This document shows positions 24,080 through 31,842 of a DNA stretch of 34,137 nt, one piece after another. A program made the position numbers and the translations under genes. The DNA comes from Chitinophaga pinensis (GTDB taxonomy: Bacteria > Bacteroidota > Bacteroidia > NS11-12g > UBA9320), in contig CAMDBP010000018.1 in the NCBI GenBank assembly GCA_945889315.1, positions 1 through 34,137 of the forward strand. The letters run 5' to 3'. How positions within the stretch are numbered: position 1 is the first letter of the stretch; each line of letters begins with the position of its first letter. Under the pieces are notes generated by a model. That model saw only the letters and a program-made list of their open reading frames with translations. It was not told the origin of the DNA and did not search any database.

Positions 24080-26032
24080 ATGAAAAAAACATTTACATTA
24101 TTAGTTGTTTTAGGATTAGCATTTTCTGCTAGTGCTCAAACAATAGTGAGTACAACCGCTCAAAATAAGAAGGTTGTATTGGAAGAGTTTACAGGTATAC
24201 ACTGTACGTATTGCCCAGATGGTCACAAGATTGCAAATGCATTGAAAGCCTCAAACGCAGGAAACGTATTTTTAGTAAACATTCACGCAGGTGGGTATGC
24301 TACTCCTGCTGCTGGTGAGCCAGATATGAGAACAGCAGAAGGTACTACTATTGATGGTGCTTCAGGATTAACAGGTTACCCAGCTGGTTCAATTAGTAGA
24401 GTAAAATCTCCTAGAGCAGAAGGTAGAGGAACTTGGGCAGCAACTACATCTAGTGTTTTAGCTCAGTCTTCGCCAGTAAACGTTGGTGTTAAATCTTATT
24501 TTGATAGAGCTACACGTGTATTAACTACAGACGTTGAAGTTTATTACACCGGAAATAGTGCAACTTCTACGGATAAACTTACCGTTATGCTTACCCAAGA
24601 TAATATCTTAGGTCCACAAACAGGTGGTACTAGTTTTTACCCAGAGAATTATGTAGGAGATTTATACAAACACAACCACGTACTAAGAATGGTGTTGAGT
24701 CCAGATGGTGCTTGGGGTGAGACTATCTCTACTACAACTGCAGGAACTCTTGTAACTAAGAAATATGTTACAACGCTTCCAGCAGCAATCAATGGTGTTC
24801 CTCTTACTTTTTACAACCTTGATGTAGTAGCATTTGTATCTGAAGGTACAAACAATAACATCATGAGTGGTGCAGAAGCAAAAGTTGGGTTCGATCCAAC
24901 TGGCGCTGTTGATTTAAGTATAGCAAACAAAACAAGTGCAGGTTCAGGTTTCTGCGTTGGTTCAATCACTCCAAGTGTTGAGGTTACCAATAAATCTACT
25001 TCAACAGTTACTTCTTTTGACGTTACTTTGGGCGTAGGAACTCAATCATTCACCAAATCATTCAGTGGTTCTTTAGCACCTAACGCTAAAACTACAGTAA
25101 CCTTTGATCAGTCTATCGTTCCAAGAGGAGAGTATGCTGCTTCAATTACTGGTTTTAATAAAATTAATGGTGGTGCTTTTTTTGATACCGATTTGAGTAA
25201 CGATAATATCAATATCTCTGGTCTTGGTTTCCAAAATAGTGCATTTACCTATGGTAAATTTGGATTTAACGGTCTAATGGATGCTAATACAGGTAGAGCT
25301 TTTGATCAAAATCTTCAATACGGTCCTGTATTCTCTAGTACTACTCCGTTAGGTCAAACTTCTACTGGTGCAGTTAGATATTATTTACACACTTCTTGGG
25401 GTCTAGCTAACAAACCAGGTTCTATCATGGTTGGTGAGGCTGATTTCACTAACGTTACAGATCCTCAAGTTTCTTACTGGTACGCATACAGCGATGGCGG
25501 TTTAGGTGGAACTGCTCCAAGTGTTGAAGTGTATGCTTCTCCAGATTGTGGTGCTAGCTGGTCTTCAATCAATACTACTGTACTTTCATCTACTGGCGAG
25601 CCAGCAGATCCTCAGTACTTGTACGTTCCTAAGTCTCAAGAGTACAAACAAAATGTATTGTCTCTAAGTCAATTTGCAGGTAAAAAAGTTCTTATTTCTA
25701 TCAATGGTGTACCAGGTACAAGTGGAAACGCAATGTATCTTGACGAGATAGAAGTAGGAAGTGCTAAAAAAATCGCTTCTGTTTATACAACTGAACTTGC
25801 TGGTGTAAATGTTTACCCTAATCCTGCTAACGATGTAGTTACAATCTCTTTAGCGAATGGTGACAATGCAGTTGCAACAGTTATGGATATTCAAGGTAAC
25901 GTAATATTTACTGAGAATGTATTAAGCGGAAAAGCAACTATCAATACTTCTGATATTGCTACTGGCGTATACATGATTCAAATTTCTAACGGTACTGAAG
26001 TATCTACTAAGAAAATAACTGTAGCTCACTAA
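24080..26032 (+). CDS. Omp28-like thioredoxin-fold secreted protein with T9SS sorting domain
   Basis: A 650-residue exported protein. A signal peptide (KKTFTLLVVLGLAFSASAQ) precedes a thioredoxin-like Omp28-related domain starting KKVVLEEFTGIHCTYCPDG, with a CxxC pair at Cys42/Cys45. The next part contains AGGYATPAAGEPDMRTAEG and YPAGSISR, both common in this family. Then follow a CARDB-like beta domain (about 280-370), a jelly-roll-like region (about 380-570), and a T9SS type A sorting domain (VNVYPNPANDVVTISLANGD to KKITVAH) from about 575. It is released or surface-anchored through T9SS. Role is unknown; the CxxC could act in disulfide exchange or be structural. Codon choice is visibly more restricted than in its neighbours (GGT, GCT, TCT, ACA, AGA), and the promoter is good, suggesting high expression. 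Confidence 0.85.
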   Translation: MKKTFTLLVVLGLAFSASAQTIVSTTAQNKKVVLEEFTGIHCTYCPDGHKIANALKASNAGNVFLVNIHAGGYATPAAGEPDMRTAEGTTIDGASGLTGYPAGSISRVKSPRAEGRGTWAATTSSVLAQSSPVNVGVKSYFDRATRVLTTDVEVYYTGNSATSTDKLTVMLTQDNILGPQTGGTSFYPENYVGDLYKHNHVLRMVLSPDGAWGETISTTTAGTLVTKKYVTTLPAAINGVPLTFYNLDVVAFVSEGTNNNIMSGAEAKVGFDPTGAVDLSIANKTSAGSGFCVGSITPSVEVTNKSTSTVTSFDVTLGVGTQSFTKSFSGSLAPNAKTTVTFDQSIVPRGEYAASITGFNKINGGAFFDTDLSNDNINISGLGFQNSAFTYGKFGFNGLMDANTGRAFDQNLQYGPVFSSTTPLGQTSTGAVRYYLHTSWGLANKPGSIMVGEADFTNVTDPQVSYWYAYSDGGLGGTAPSVEVYASPDCGASWSSINTTVLSSTGEPADPQYLYVPKSQEYKQNVLSLSQFAGKKVLISINGVPGTSGNAMYLDEIEVGSAKKIASVYTTELAGVNVYPNPANDVVTISLANGDNAVATVMDIQGNVIFTENVLSGKATINTSDIATGVYMIQISNGTEVSTKKITVAH

Positions 26033-26052
26033 TACTAATTAGCTACACATAA

Positions 26053-26085
26053 CAAAAGCCCAGATGTCTTACATCTGGGCTTTTT
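26053..26085. terminator. Strong bidirectional terminator
   Basis: A perfect 14-bp stem AAAAGCCCAGATGT (26054-26067) and ACATCTGGGCTTTT (26071-26084) with a CTT loop. The T-rich side serves the Omp28-like gene, and the A-rich side serves the converging ribD operon on the minus strand. Confidence 0.92.
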
Positions 26086-26108
26086 GTTTTTATAGGATTT
26101 TCTTTACT

Positions 26109-27413
26109 TTATGATTTTATGGATTTAATCATAGCTTCGTATACACCGCGCCATCCGCGCCATCTGTCACGCTCACCAAGGCTGTCGTTATGCCATAGGC
26201 TAATATACAAACCGCCTGTTTTCTTTACCCGATCTACAAGGATTTCAAGGGTACGTATCGCCTCATCATTACTTTGTCCGTAATAGTGCAGAGGAGTTAT
26301 ATCCATTGAACAAAATGGAAACAATAACAAGGAAGTACTTCTATTCTTTTCTAAATCAAACCAGTAAAATGGAGCTGCAATCCCTGCTCTAAATCCTAAA
26401 TGCGTTGAATACCCCATTGTATAATCTTCTTTTATCCCTAATTCTTCTAACGTACGATACGTTTGGGGCATCGTGTGCATTAGGAAGTGTTGACGGCTAA
26501 CAGCGGTTTTCTTCCCAAGAATTAGATTTAATCTTTCTATTTCTTCTTTTACACGACCGTTTACATAATTACTGGTGTAGGATGGATGGATGCCAACGTT
26601 TGTATTGGTTTCGGAATCTAATTCTTGAAGTAATCCTCTTAGTTCTTTATTGGAATAATGTGTATTCTTATCATACGTACCATAATCTCCCAGATGAATA
26701 AAGTATTGAGTCTCGATTTGATTAAGTCGATGAAAATCTAATTGCCACTTAAAATTAAAAAATGGATCTTGTATGCTTCCTGCTAAAACGGCTATACGTT
26801 CTTTTACTGCTGCAAAATCAGCATGCAATAGGTCTTTGAACATCCCTAAACTACTTCTAAAAAATCCTTTGTTGCGATACTTCCACATCATGTCTATATC
26901 TATAGTTGAAAGATAGGAAAAGGAACGAGGATTAAAAACCAGATCAGGATAATGGCTACTCACTATTTCCTTGACTAAGAGTGCCCACTGGTTCACCAAA
27001 GGCTGGTCAAGTACATTATGTTTATGAAGTATACTCGATTCCGCCGGGAAACGATTATGAACATCTGGCGCATAAGGAAGCCACTCTTCGTATCTAGATG
27101 TTAATAGAAATGTTGCAGCAAAAAGATCATAAGGTAATGCGCCAGAATTAGTATTAAAGAAACAACTAGTATCACCCCAAGATTCAAATTTTATTTCCTC
27201 TGTAATAGATTCTCTTATCTGGGTTTCATCTAGTAAACCATGTGGCATACAATTTAGTGAATTGGAGTTTTCACTAGAATAATTTAAATGCGTATTGGAA
27301 AGTTCTTTTACATAAAGAAAATCAATGCCTAGCAAGGACTTGAATAGCAATGAAAAAACATAATCATGTCTTTCTGTGGGATGAGGGCAGTATATATTTA
27401 TGCAGGAGGGCAA
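26109..27413 (-). CDS. Polysaccharide deacetylase-like protein with DUF7033-type N-terminus
   Basis: A 434-residue protein. The N-terminal part (about 5-160) has INIYCPHPTERHDYVFSLLF, FNTNSGALPYDLFAATFLLT and SRYEEWLP, as in the DUF7033 domain that precedes NodB-like deacetylases in Bacteroidota. The catalytic-like part has STIDIDMMWKYRNKG with Asp172/Asp174, NVGIHPSYTSN with His276, and SRQHFLMHTMP with His309, then LWHNDSLGE near the end. These fit a metal-dependent carbohydrate esterase (CE4-like) active site. The acceptor is unknown; peptidoglycan or cell-surface glycan is likely. It starts with TTG (27411-27413), overlapping the preceding gene by 16 bp; the next ATG is far into the domain. 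It is the last gene of the ribD operon. Confidence 0.82.
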   Translation of the reverse strand: MPSCINIYCPHPTERHDYVFSLLFKSLLGIDFLYVKELSNTHLNYSSENSNSLNCMPHGLLDETQIRESITEEIKFESWGDTSCFFNTNSGALPYDLFAATFLLTSRYEEWLPYAPDVHNRFPAESSILHKHNVLDQPLVNQWALLVKEIVSSHYPDLVFNPRSFSYLSTIDIDMMWKYRNKGFFRSSLGMFKDLLHADFAAVKERIAVLAGSIQDPFFNFKWQLDFHRLNQIETQYFIHLGDYGTYDKNTHYSNKELRGLLQELDSETNTNVGIHPSYTSNYVNGRVKEEIERLNLILGKKTAVSRQHFLMHTMPQTYRTLEELGIKEDYTMGYSTHLGFRAGIAAPFYWFDLEKNRSTSLLLFPFCSMDITPLHYYGQSNDEAIRTLEILVDRVKKTGGLYISLWHNDSLGERDRWRGWRGVYEAMIKSIKS

Positions 27414-27646
27414 TACCTTGAATCTAAAATTTCAGCAAGTTTACGGTCTTTTTGCGTAATTTTATTTCCTTCATCATGTGTTGTTAGTTTTACAAACACT
27501 TTGTTATAGATATTATTCCATTCAGGATGATGATTTAACGTATTGATATCTGAAACACAAGTATCCATAAACTGAATTGCTTCTTCAAATGATTTAAATT
27601 CAAATGTTTTTGTGAGTGCGTTATTCATTTCTTTCCAATCTTCCAT
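27398..27646 (-). CDS. 4a-hydroxytetrahydrobiopterin dehydratase (pterin carbinolamine dehydratase)
   Basis: An 82-residue protein that dehydrates 4a-hydroxytetrahydrobiopterin after aromatic amino-acid hydroxylation. The signature is intact: NHHPEWNNIYNKVFVKLTTHDEG (38-60) with His39, His40, Pro41, Glu42, Trp43, and the later His57-Asp58, followed by ITQKDRKLAEIL. It is shorter than the usual 95-105 residues because it lacks most of the N-terminal helix segment, but the active-site histidines are present. Where relatives have GG after the THD motif, this one has GN. A phenylalanine hydroxylase gene is not in the window. It overlaps the protease gene upstream (TAATG, 1 bp) and the deacetylase downstream (16 bp). 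Confidence 0.9.
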   Translation of the reverse strand: MEDWKEMNNALTKTFEFKSFEEAIQFMDTCVSDINTLNHHPEWNNIYNKVFVKLTTHDEGNKITQKDRKLAEILDSRYCPPA

Positions 27647-29310
27647 TATCGTATTATTCGTTGACTGTAGTTAATGCCCTTTATGTTAATTTGAATAACA
27701 TAATAGCCTTTTGGGAAATCTTGGGGTTGGAGCATAATTTTAGACTGAGTATCTGAAAGTATAACCTGTCCTAATGTATTGTAAATAATATAACTCGCCT
27801 GTTTTGGCAGGTTGATTTGCAAGGTTTCGTTACCTGCAATAAACCCTTGTTGATTTAATACAACTAGGGGAGAGGGTATATTTTTTGGAGCTATTGAAAC
27901 ATTCCACTTCAAAAAATCTGCTTCCACAAAACATCCTTTTACCTTCTTGTAATATCGCTTATCAAATTCAGAACTGTCAATTTGCACGATTAATTTTGCC
28001 ATTTGAGCCATCGTTGCATTTGCGCGTTGGTAGAATAAATGCTCAAGTACTAAACTATCCGTAGCTTCTCTTCCTATTGAATCATGAATGCACATTAAGG
28101 CGCTAGACCAAATATCACGATCACCGTCTTTATTTCCCTTGAGACTAGACGGGTATGCTCTATTGGTGTTGGTATTAAAGCCGTTCCAAAAAATATTGTG
28201 GGCATCCCATGTAAATATTTTATTGGCTGTATAATCGTTATAGGTGCGGCTATACGCTTTCGCAAAATAATCACACGTACCTTCTTCCATAGCTTGTCGT
28301 TCGTTACCAATGGTGTTATTAGGCGATGCTATTTCACTAAGAGAATGAGTAAACTCATGAATTACTACCTCACCGTCTTCAGCATCATCTACGCCTCCGT
28401 CTCCAAATTGTAGCGAATGAAATTCCGGACTGTAGGCTGAGTTATCTACACCCGAAAAAGCATGTACATCCACTTTTAAGGGAATAGTTAGCGCATCATA
28501 ACCTAGTTTGTTGACATAATTTCCTACTTCATTAATGTGGTAAAAGACGTTCAAATACTCAAACCGGTCATCAAGACGATTTACGCTAAAACTATCCGTT
28601 GTAATGGTAAAATCGTTATCAAATGGCAAGCTAATATTGGCAAAGGATAGAAATTCAGATGCTAAGAAAAAAGTGTCATTTTCAAATTGGACTGCATTTT
28701 GCACCCAAAATATTTGCGAGTCTAGCTTTGAATTGCTGCTGTCTTTATTGTCTATGAAAAAGCCACCATAAACCGTATTTGCACTATTTATGGGATTCAC
28801 CATAAATACCTTGGTAAATAATGTGGTATCTTTTCTATTAAATTTATGGAGTTCTTTTTCTAACCAAATATGTCCAGAAACATCCGAGTAATATATTTTA
28901 GGGCGAATATCGTTGTGTATAAACGTTTCGTAAACGGGTATGAGATGTGTACTGGAGGGATACCATTTATCTAATCCGTTTGATCCAAGTGGTGGTAAGT
29001 GTACCATGTAATTTTGAACCGAAAAAGTTCCATTGTTCCTGAGGTGCAGTTTAGCTCCAGCTGTTACAACTTCCTTTCCATCTACATATTGACCATAAGT
29101 TATGTGCACGCCATGGGGACTTGCAATACGGTATGTTTCAATTAATTCTGTCCCAGCTGGAAAATCGATATAATTTCGGATAGTAAATCCTATATGAATA
29201 GCTGTAGGATGCTTATCTACACTTGAATTTATACTTTGGGATTTCCCCAAAACAACCATACTTGATGCCATTAAGCATGCTCCAATACAAATGATTCGCA
29301 GTTTGTACAT
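27646..29310 (-). CDS. Secreted M36-like metalloprotease with T9SS tail
   Basis: A 554-residue exported protein. A signal peptide (YKLRIICIGACLMASSMVVLG) is followed by about 280 residues of unrecognised, beta-rich sequence. A zinc-protease core comes next: AEDGEVVIHEFTHSLSEIAS with His318-Glu319 and His322, and MEEGTCDYFAKAYSR with Glu342/343 as the likely third ligand. This is the gluzincin layout of M36/M4 enzymes, and DIWSSALMCIHD resembles the M36 segment that follows the active site. The C-terminus (about 480-554, ending YSQRIIR) is a T9SS-type sorting domain with IIYNTLGQVILS and FPKGYYVIQINI. It is about half the size of the M36 protease at 7.0 kb, lacks the PA insert, and the propeptide match is weak. 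It is odd as the fourth gene of a ribD operon. Confidence 0.83.
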   Translation of the reverse strand: MYKLRIICIGACLMASSMVVLGKSQSINSSVDKHPTAIHIGFTIRNYIDFPAGTELIETYRIASPHGVHITYGQYVDGKEVVTAGAKLHLRNNGTFSVQNYMVHLPPLGSNGLDKWYPSSTHLIPVYETFIHNDIRPKIYYSDVSGHIWLEKELHKFNRKDTTLFTKVFMVNPINSANTVYGGFFIDNKDSSNSKLDSQIFWVQNAVQFENDTFFLASEFLSFANISLPFDNDFTITTDSFSVNRLDDRFEYLNVFYHINEVGNYVNKLGYDALTIPLKVDVHAFSGVDNSAYSPEFHSLQFGDGGVDDAEDGEVVIHEFTHSLSEIASPNNTIGNERQAMEEGTCDYFAKAYSRTYNDYTANKIFTWDAHNIFWNGFNTNTNRAYPSSLKGNKDGDRDIWSSALMCIHDSIGREATDSLVLEHLFYQRANATMAQMAKLIVQIDSSEFDKRYYKKVKGCFVEADFLKWNVSIAPKNIPSPLVVLNQQGFIAGNETLQINLPKQASYIIYNTLGQVILSDTQSKIMLQPQDFPKGYYVIQINIKGINYSQRIIR

Positions 29311-29900
29311 TATTCGATAGCTAAATTAGGTATTTTTTTCAGTTCATCACGTAATGAAGGAGTCAAATTTTTAGCACATGTAAGAATAAATTGACCAGAA
29401 GAAGAAATGGTATACCTTATATCTGAACGTTTTGCTAAATAATTATAGAGTTTGTAAGATACATCTTCTGGAATAGAACATATGATATCATCCATAATAA
29501 TCAAGTTAACGACCTCTGCTTTTTGTACGCAAAGTTGAGCTGCTACTCCATAAGCTTCAATAAGCCCAGGTATGCCTAGTTTTTTACCACCGTAGTATCT
29601 AACTACTGCGCATCCTACATTGGTTATTCCTTTAGATAACATTGCATTCAAAATGGGACGTCCGGAACTATTACTCGGTTCACCATCATCACTGCAACGT
29701 TGGTATTCACGTTCAACACCAATTACGCAGGCAGCACAAACATGGGTGGCTTCTTTAAACTCTTCTTTATAGGTTTTTATGTGCTTCTCAAAAGTTTGGG
29801 GCTCATTACACGGGAATAAAAAACCTATAAATCTACTGCCGCTAGCTTTGAACTCGCTGGTGTAAATATGATTGATACCGAGATAATGGTCAGCTTGCAT
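29310..29900 (-). CDS. YigZ/IMPACT family protein
   Basis: A 196-residue UPF0029 (IMPACT/YigZ) protein. The family core is clear: EFKASGSRFIGFLFPCN near the N-terminus, KEATHVCAACVIG, the strongly conserved CSDDGEPSNSSGRPILNAM (about 73-91), and NVGCAVVRYYGGKKLGIPGLIEAYGVAA. The C-terminal DUF1949-like ferredoxin fold follows. Eukaryotic IMPACT inhibits the eIF2-kinase activator GCN1; the bacterial role is not settled, but a translation-related, cytoplasmic function is likely. Its start lies within the last 11 bp of the transporter gene, and its stop overlaps the next start (TAATG), so it is translationally coupled on both sides. Confidence 0.94.
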   Translation of the reverse strand: MQADHYLGINHIYTSEFKASGSRFIGFLFPCNEPQTFEKHIKTYKEEFKEATHVCAACVIGVEREYQRCSDDGEPSNSSGRPILNAMLSKGITNVGCAVVRYYGGKKLGIPGLIEAYGVAAQLCVQKAEVVNLIIMDDIICSIPEDVSYKLYNYLAKRSDIRYTISSSGQFILTCAKNLTPSLRDELKKIPNLAIE

Positions 29901-30753
29901 AGGCTATCAAAATAATGGACAATAAGGCCATTCCTAAGCCGATTTTATTTCCTCGACTCAGCGTTTCCTTAAAGAGAAGCACGGACAAAAGCGTACTCAA
30001 TATTACTATTCCAACATTGTTTAAACCGAAAACCAGCGCACTCGCTTCACTGTAACTTCCTATTGCCTTCAGTAGAAAATAGATTGAAAAATAATTTGGA
30101 ACACCTAGCAAAATTCCAGCTTTCACACTCTTGAATTCGAATTTTTTTAGATTGCCTTTATTTTTTAGTATAAACAAACTTATGCCTGCAAAAAAAGCAC
30201 CCAAGAAAATAGAGTATGAAATAGTGTCGGTAGAAACAGTAGCATAAGTGGTGGTTAGCAATTTGAGTGATGTGTCAATGGCGCCGCCTCCTATAAAAAC
30301 AACCACAGGGAGTATTAAGTATTTTCGCTCAATAGCCAGACCTTGCTTAACACTAATGAAGTATATGCTCAACAAGGATAAGAGTAGACCTAACCAAAAC
30401 CATACGTTCAATGATTCATTAAAAAAGAAGTACGCAAAAAGAACAGGGACAACAACGGACATTTTACCGCTTACCGCGGTAACACTTATGCCTAGCTTTT
30501 CGGTAGTCAGCGCCATCGAAAAGAATATACCTACAAAGACAAACCCTAATAAAATGCAATACGGAAACCAGGAGGCTTGCATGTTTTCAAGGATATTTTT
30601 ATGTTCAGAAAACGAAAATCCCATCGTAAAACAAACTAAGTAATTTACCACTATCGCTTGAAATTTCTGTACCTCAAACTCCTTAAACCATCTAAAAATT
30701 AGATTAATAAACGTACTAAAGAGAATACTTAGAATCAGGAATAAAAGTGCCAT
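29890..30753 (-). CDS. EamA/DMT-family transporter
   Basis: A 287-residue integral membrane protein with about ten helices arranged as two EamA-like halves. The first half runs LLFLILSILFSTFINLIF to VFAYFFFNESLNVWFWLGLLL (about 1-135), and the second includes LNNVGIVILSTLLSVLLFKETLSRGNKIGLGMALLSI near the C-terminus. The FNESLN and FKETLS signatures at the end of each half are typical of drug/metabolite exporters. The substrate is unknown; its place in the operon directly after ribD invites a link to flavin export, which is inference only. Its ATG follows the ribD stop without a single base between them. Confidence 0.88.
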   Translation of the reverse strand: MALLFLILSILFSTFINLIFRWFKEFEVQKFQAIVVNYLVCFTMGFSFSEHKNILENMQASWFPYCILLGFVFVGIFFSMALTTEKLGISVTAVSGKMSVVVPVLFAYFFFNESLNVWFWLGLLLSLLSIYFISVKQGLAIERKYLILPVVVFIGGGAIDTSLKLLTTTYATVSTDTISYSIFLGAFFAGISLFILKNKGNLKKFEFKSVKAGILLGVPNYFSIYFLLKAIGSYSEASALVFGLNNVGIVILSTLLSVLLFKETLSRGNKIGLGMALLSIILIAYAS

Positions 30754-31779
30754 TTATGCGGGTTTAAAATATTTAAGTGTATCGCTATTACTAATGATTT
30801 CCTCGTAACTGGGTATTCCTAGCCAAGGTGCTTTAATTCCCTCTGACCATTCCTGAGAAGACTTAAGGATGAGAGCTTCGTCCCATAATTTATCCTTAAT
30901 AAAACTTTCTAAAACCGATGGACCGCCTTCTATCAAAACACTATGAATATCTCGTGCTGCCAAATCTTGGAGCATCGTTAAATTGGTGAGATTTTCTAAC
31001 TTTATAAACTCAACATACTCGGTTACTTCTGATTTTAGCTGATTATAGACCAATGTTTTTCCTTCTTTGAATAATTCTTTAGTTACATCAACAGATAACA
31101 TAGCAGAAAGGACAATTTTAATAGGATTGGAGCCATTTGCATAACGTACGTCTAAACTAGGGTTATCGGCGTTGACTGTAGCGGCTCCCACTAAAATAGC
31201 TTGATGAGTTGCCCTAAGTTTATGCACGAAAGAGTCATTTTTAGGGTCACTTATTTTTGCATGTGATGAATCTCCTTTAGCTCTGGCCATATAGCCATTC
31301 TTAGTTTCAGCCCACTTAAGGGTAACGTATGGAAGCGAGACGGTGTGCGCTTTAATAAATTTCTTATTCAGCAATTTACACTCTTCTTCTAGCATACCAA
31401 CAGAAACGTTGATTCCGGATTCTATAAGCTTTTTAATTCCTTTTCCTGCTACTTTATGGTGTGGATCGAGCATTCCAATACAAACACGTCGCGGTTTTTT
31501 GGCGATAATTAAATCGGAACATGGCGGCGTTTTGCCGTAATGCGAGCAAGGCTCGAGGTTTATATAAACATTACATAAATGGAGAGGTACAACATCACTC
31601 AATTGCGCAAATGCATTTACTTCGGCATGTGGCCCCCCATATTTTTCGTGATAGCCTTCTGCCACAATTTCATCATTATACACAATAACACAACCTACCA
31701 TTGGATTGGGAGCTACTTCTAGTTCGCCAAGCTTGGCAAGCTCAATACATCTCATCATGTAAAATTTATCATTCTGCAC
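30754..31779 (-). CDS. ribD: Bifunctional riboflavin biosynthesis deaminase/reductase
   Basis: RibD carries out the deamination and side-chain reduction of 2,5-diamino-6-ribosylamino-pyrimidinone 5'-phosphate in riboflavin synthesis. The N-terminal deaminase has HAEVNAF with His51 and Glu53, and EPCSHYGKTPPC with Cys78 and Cys87 as zinc ligands. The C-terminal reductase (about 150-341) has YVTLKWAETKNGYMA, RATHQAILVGAATVNADNPSL and LIEGGPSVLESFI. The 341 residues are typical. The start is GTG (31777-31779), 4 nt after a TACCTTTG element; two Met codons at residues 8-9 are too far in. It leads a six-gene operon and is divergent from prmC, a pairing that I recognise in Bacteroidota. Confidence 0.96.
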   Translation of the reverse strand: MQNDKFYMMRCIELAKLGELEVAPNPMVGCVIVYNDEIVAEGYHEKYGGPHAEVNAFAQLSDVVPLHLCNVYINLEPCSHYGKTPPCSDLIIAKKPRRVCIGMLDPHHKVAGKGIKKLIESGINVSVGMLEEECKLLNKKFIKAHTVSLPYVTLKWAETKNGYMARAKGDSSHAKISDPKNDSFVHKLRATHQAILVGAATVNADNPSLDVRYANGSNPIKIVLSAMLSVDVTKELFKEGKTLVYNQLKSEVTEYVEFIKLENLTNLTMLQDLAARDIHSVLIEGGPSVLESFIKDKLWDEALILKSSQEWSEGIKAPWLGIPSYEEIISNSDTLKYFKPA

Positions 31780-31783
31780 CGTT

Positions 31784-31791
31784 CAAAGGTA
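31784..31791 (-). promoter_or_regulatory. -7 element of the ribD operon, 4 nt before the start codon
   Basis: The minus strand reads TACCTTTG, then AACG, then the GTG start. It is the only promoter-like sequence in front of this six-gene operon. No FMN-riboswitch-like structure fits in the 63-bp gap to prmC. Confidence 0.6.
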
Positions 31792-31829
31792 AATTCAATA
31801 TTTCGAAAAGTAGAGGCAGAATAAAGCGC

Positions 31830-31837
31830 TAATTTTG
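31830..31837 (+). promoter_or_regulatory. -7 element of prmC, 5 nt before the start codon
   Basis: TAATTTTG matches TAnnTTTG and ends 5 nt before the ATG at 31843. With the ribD element it makes a divergent pair whose two mRNAs both appear leaderless. Confidence 0.6.
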
Positions 31838-31842
31838 AAACC

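Noticed and set aside
31780-31842. FMN riboswitch upstream of ribD
   Set aside because: Only 63 bp separate ribD from prmC, and the predicted transcript begins at the start codon, leaving no room for the aptamer.
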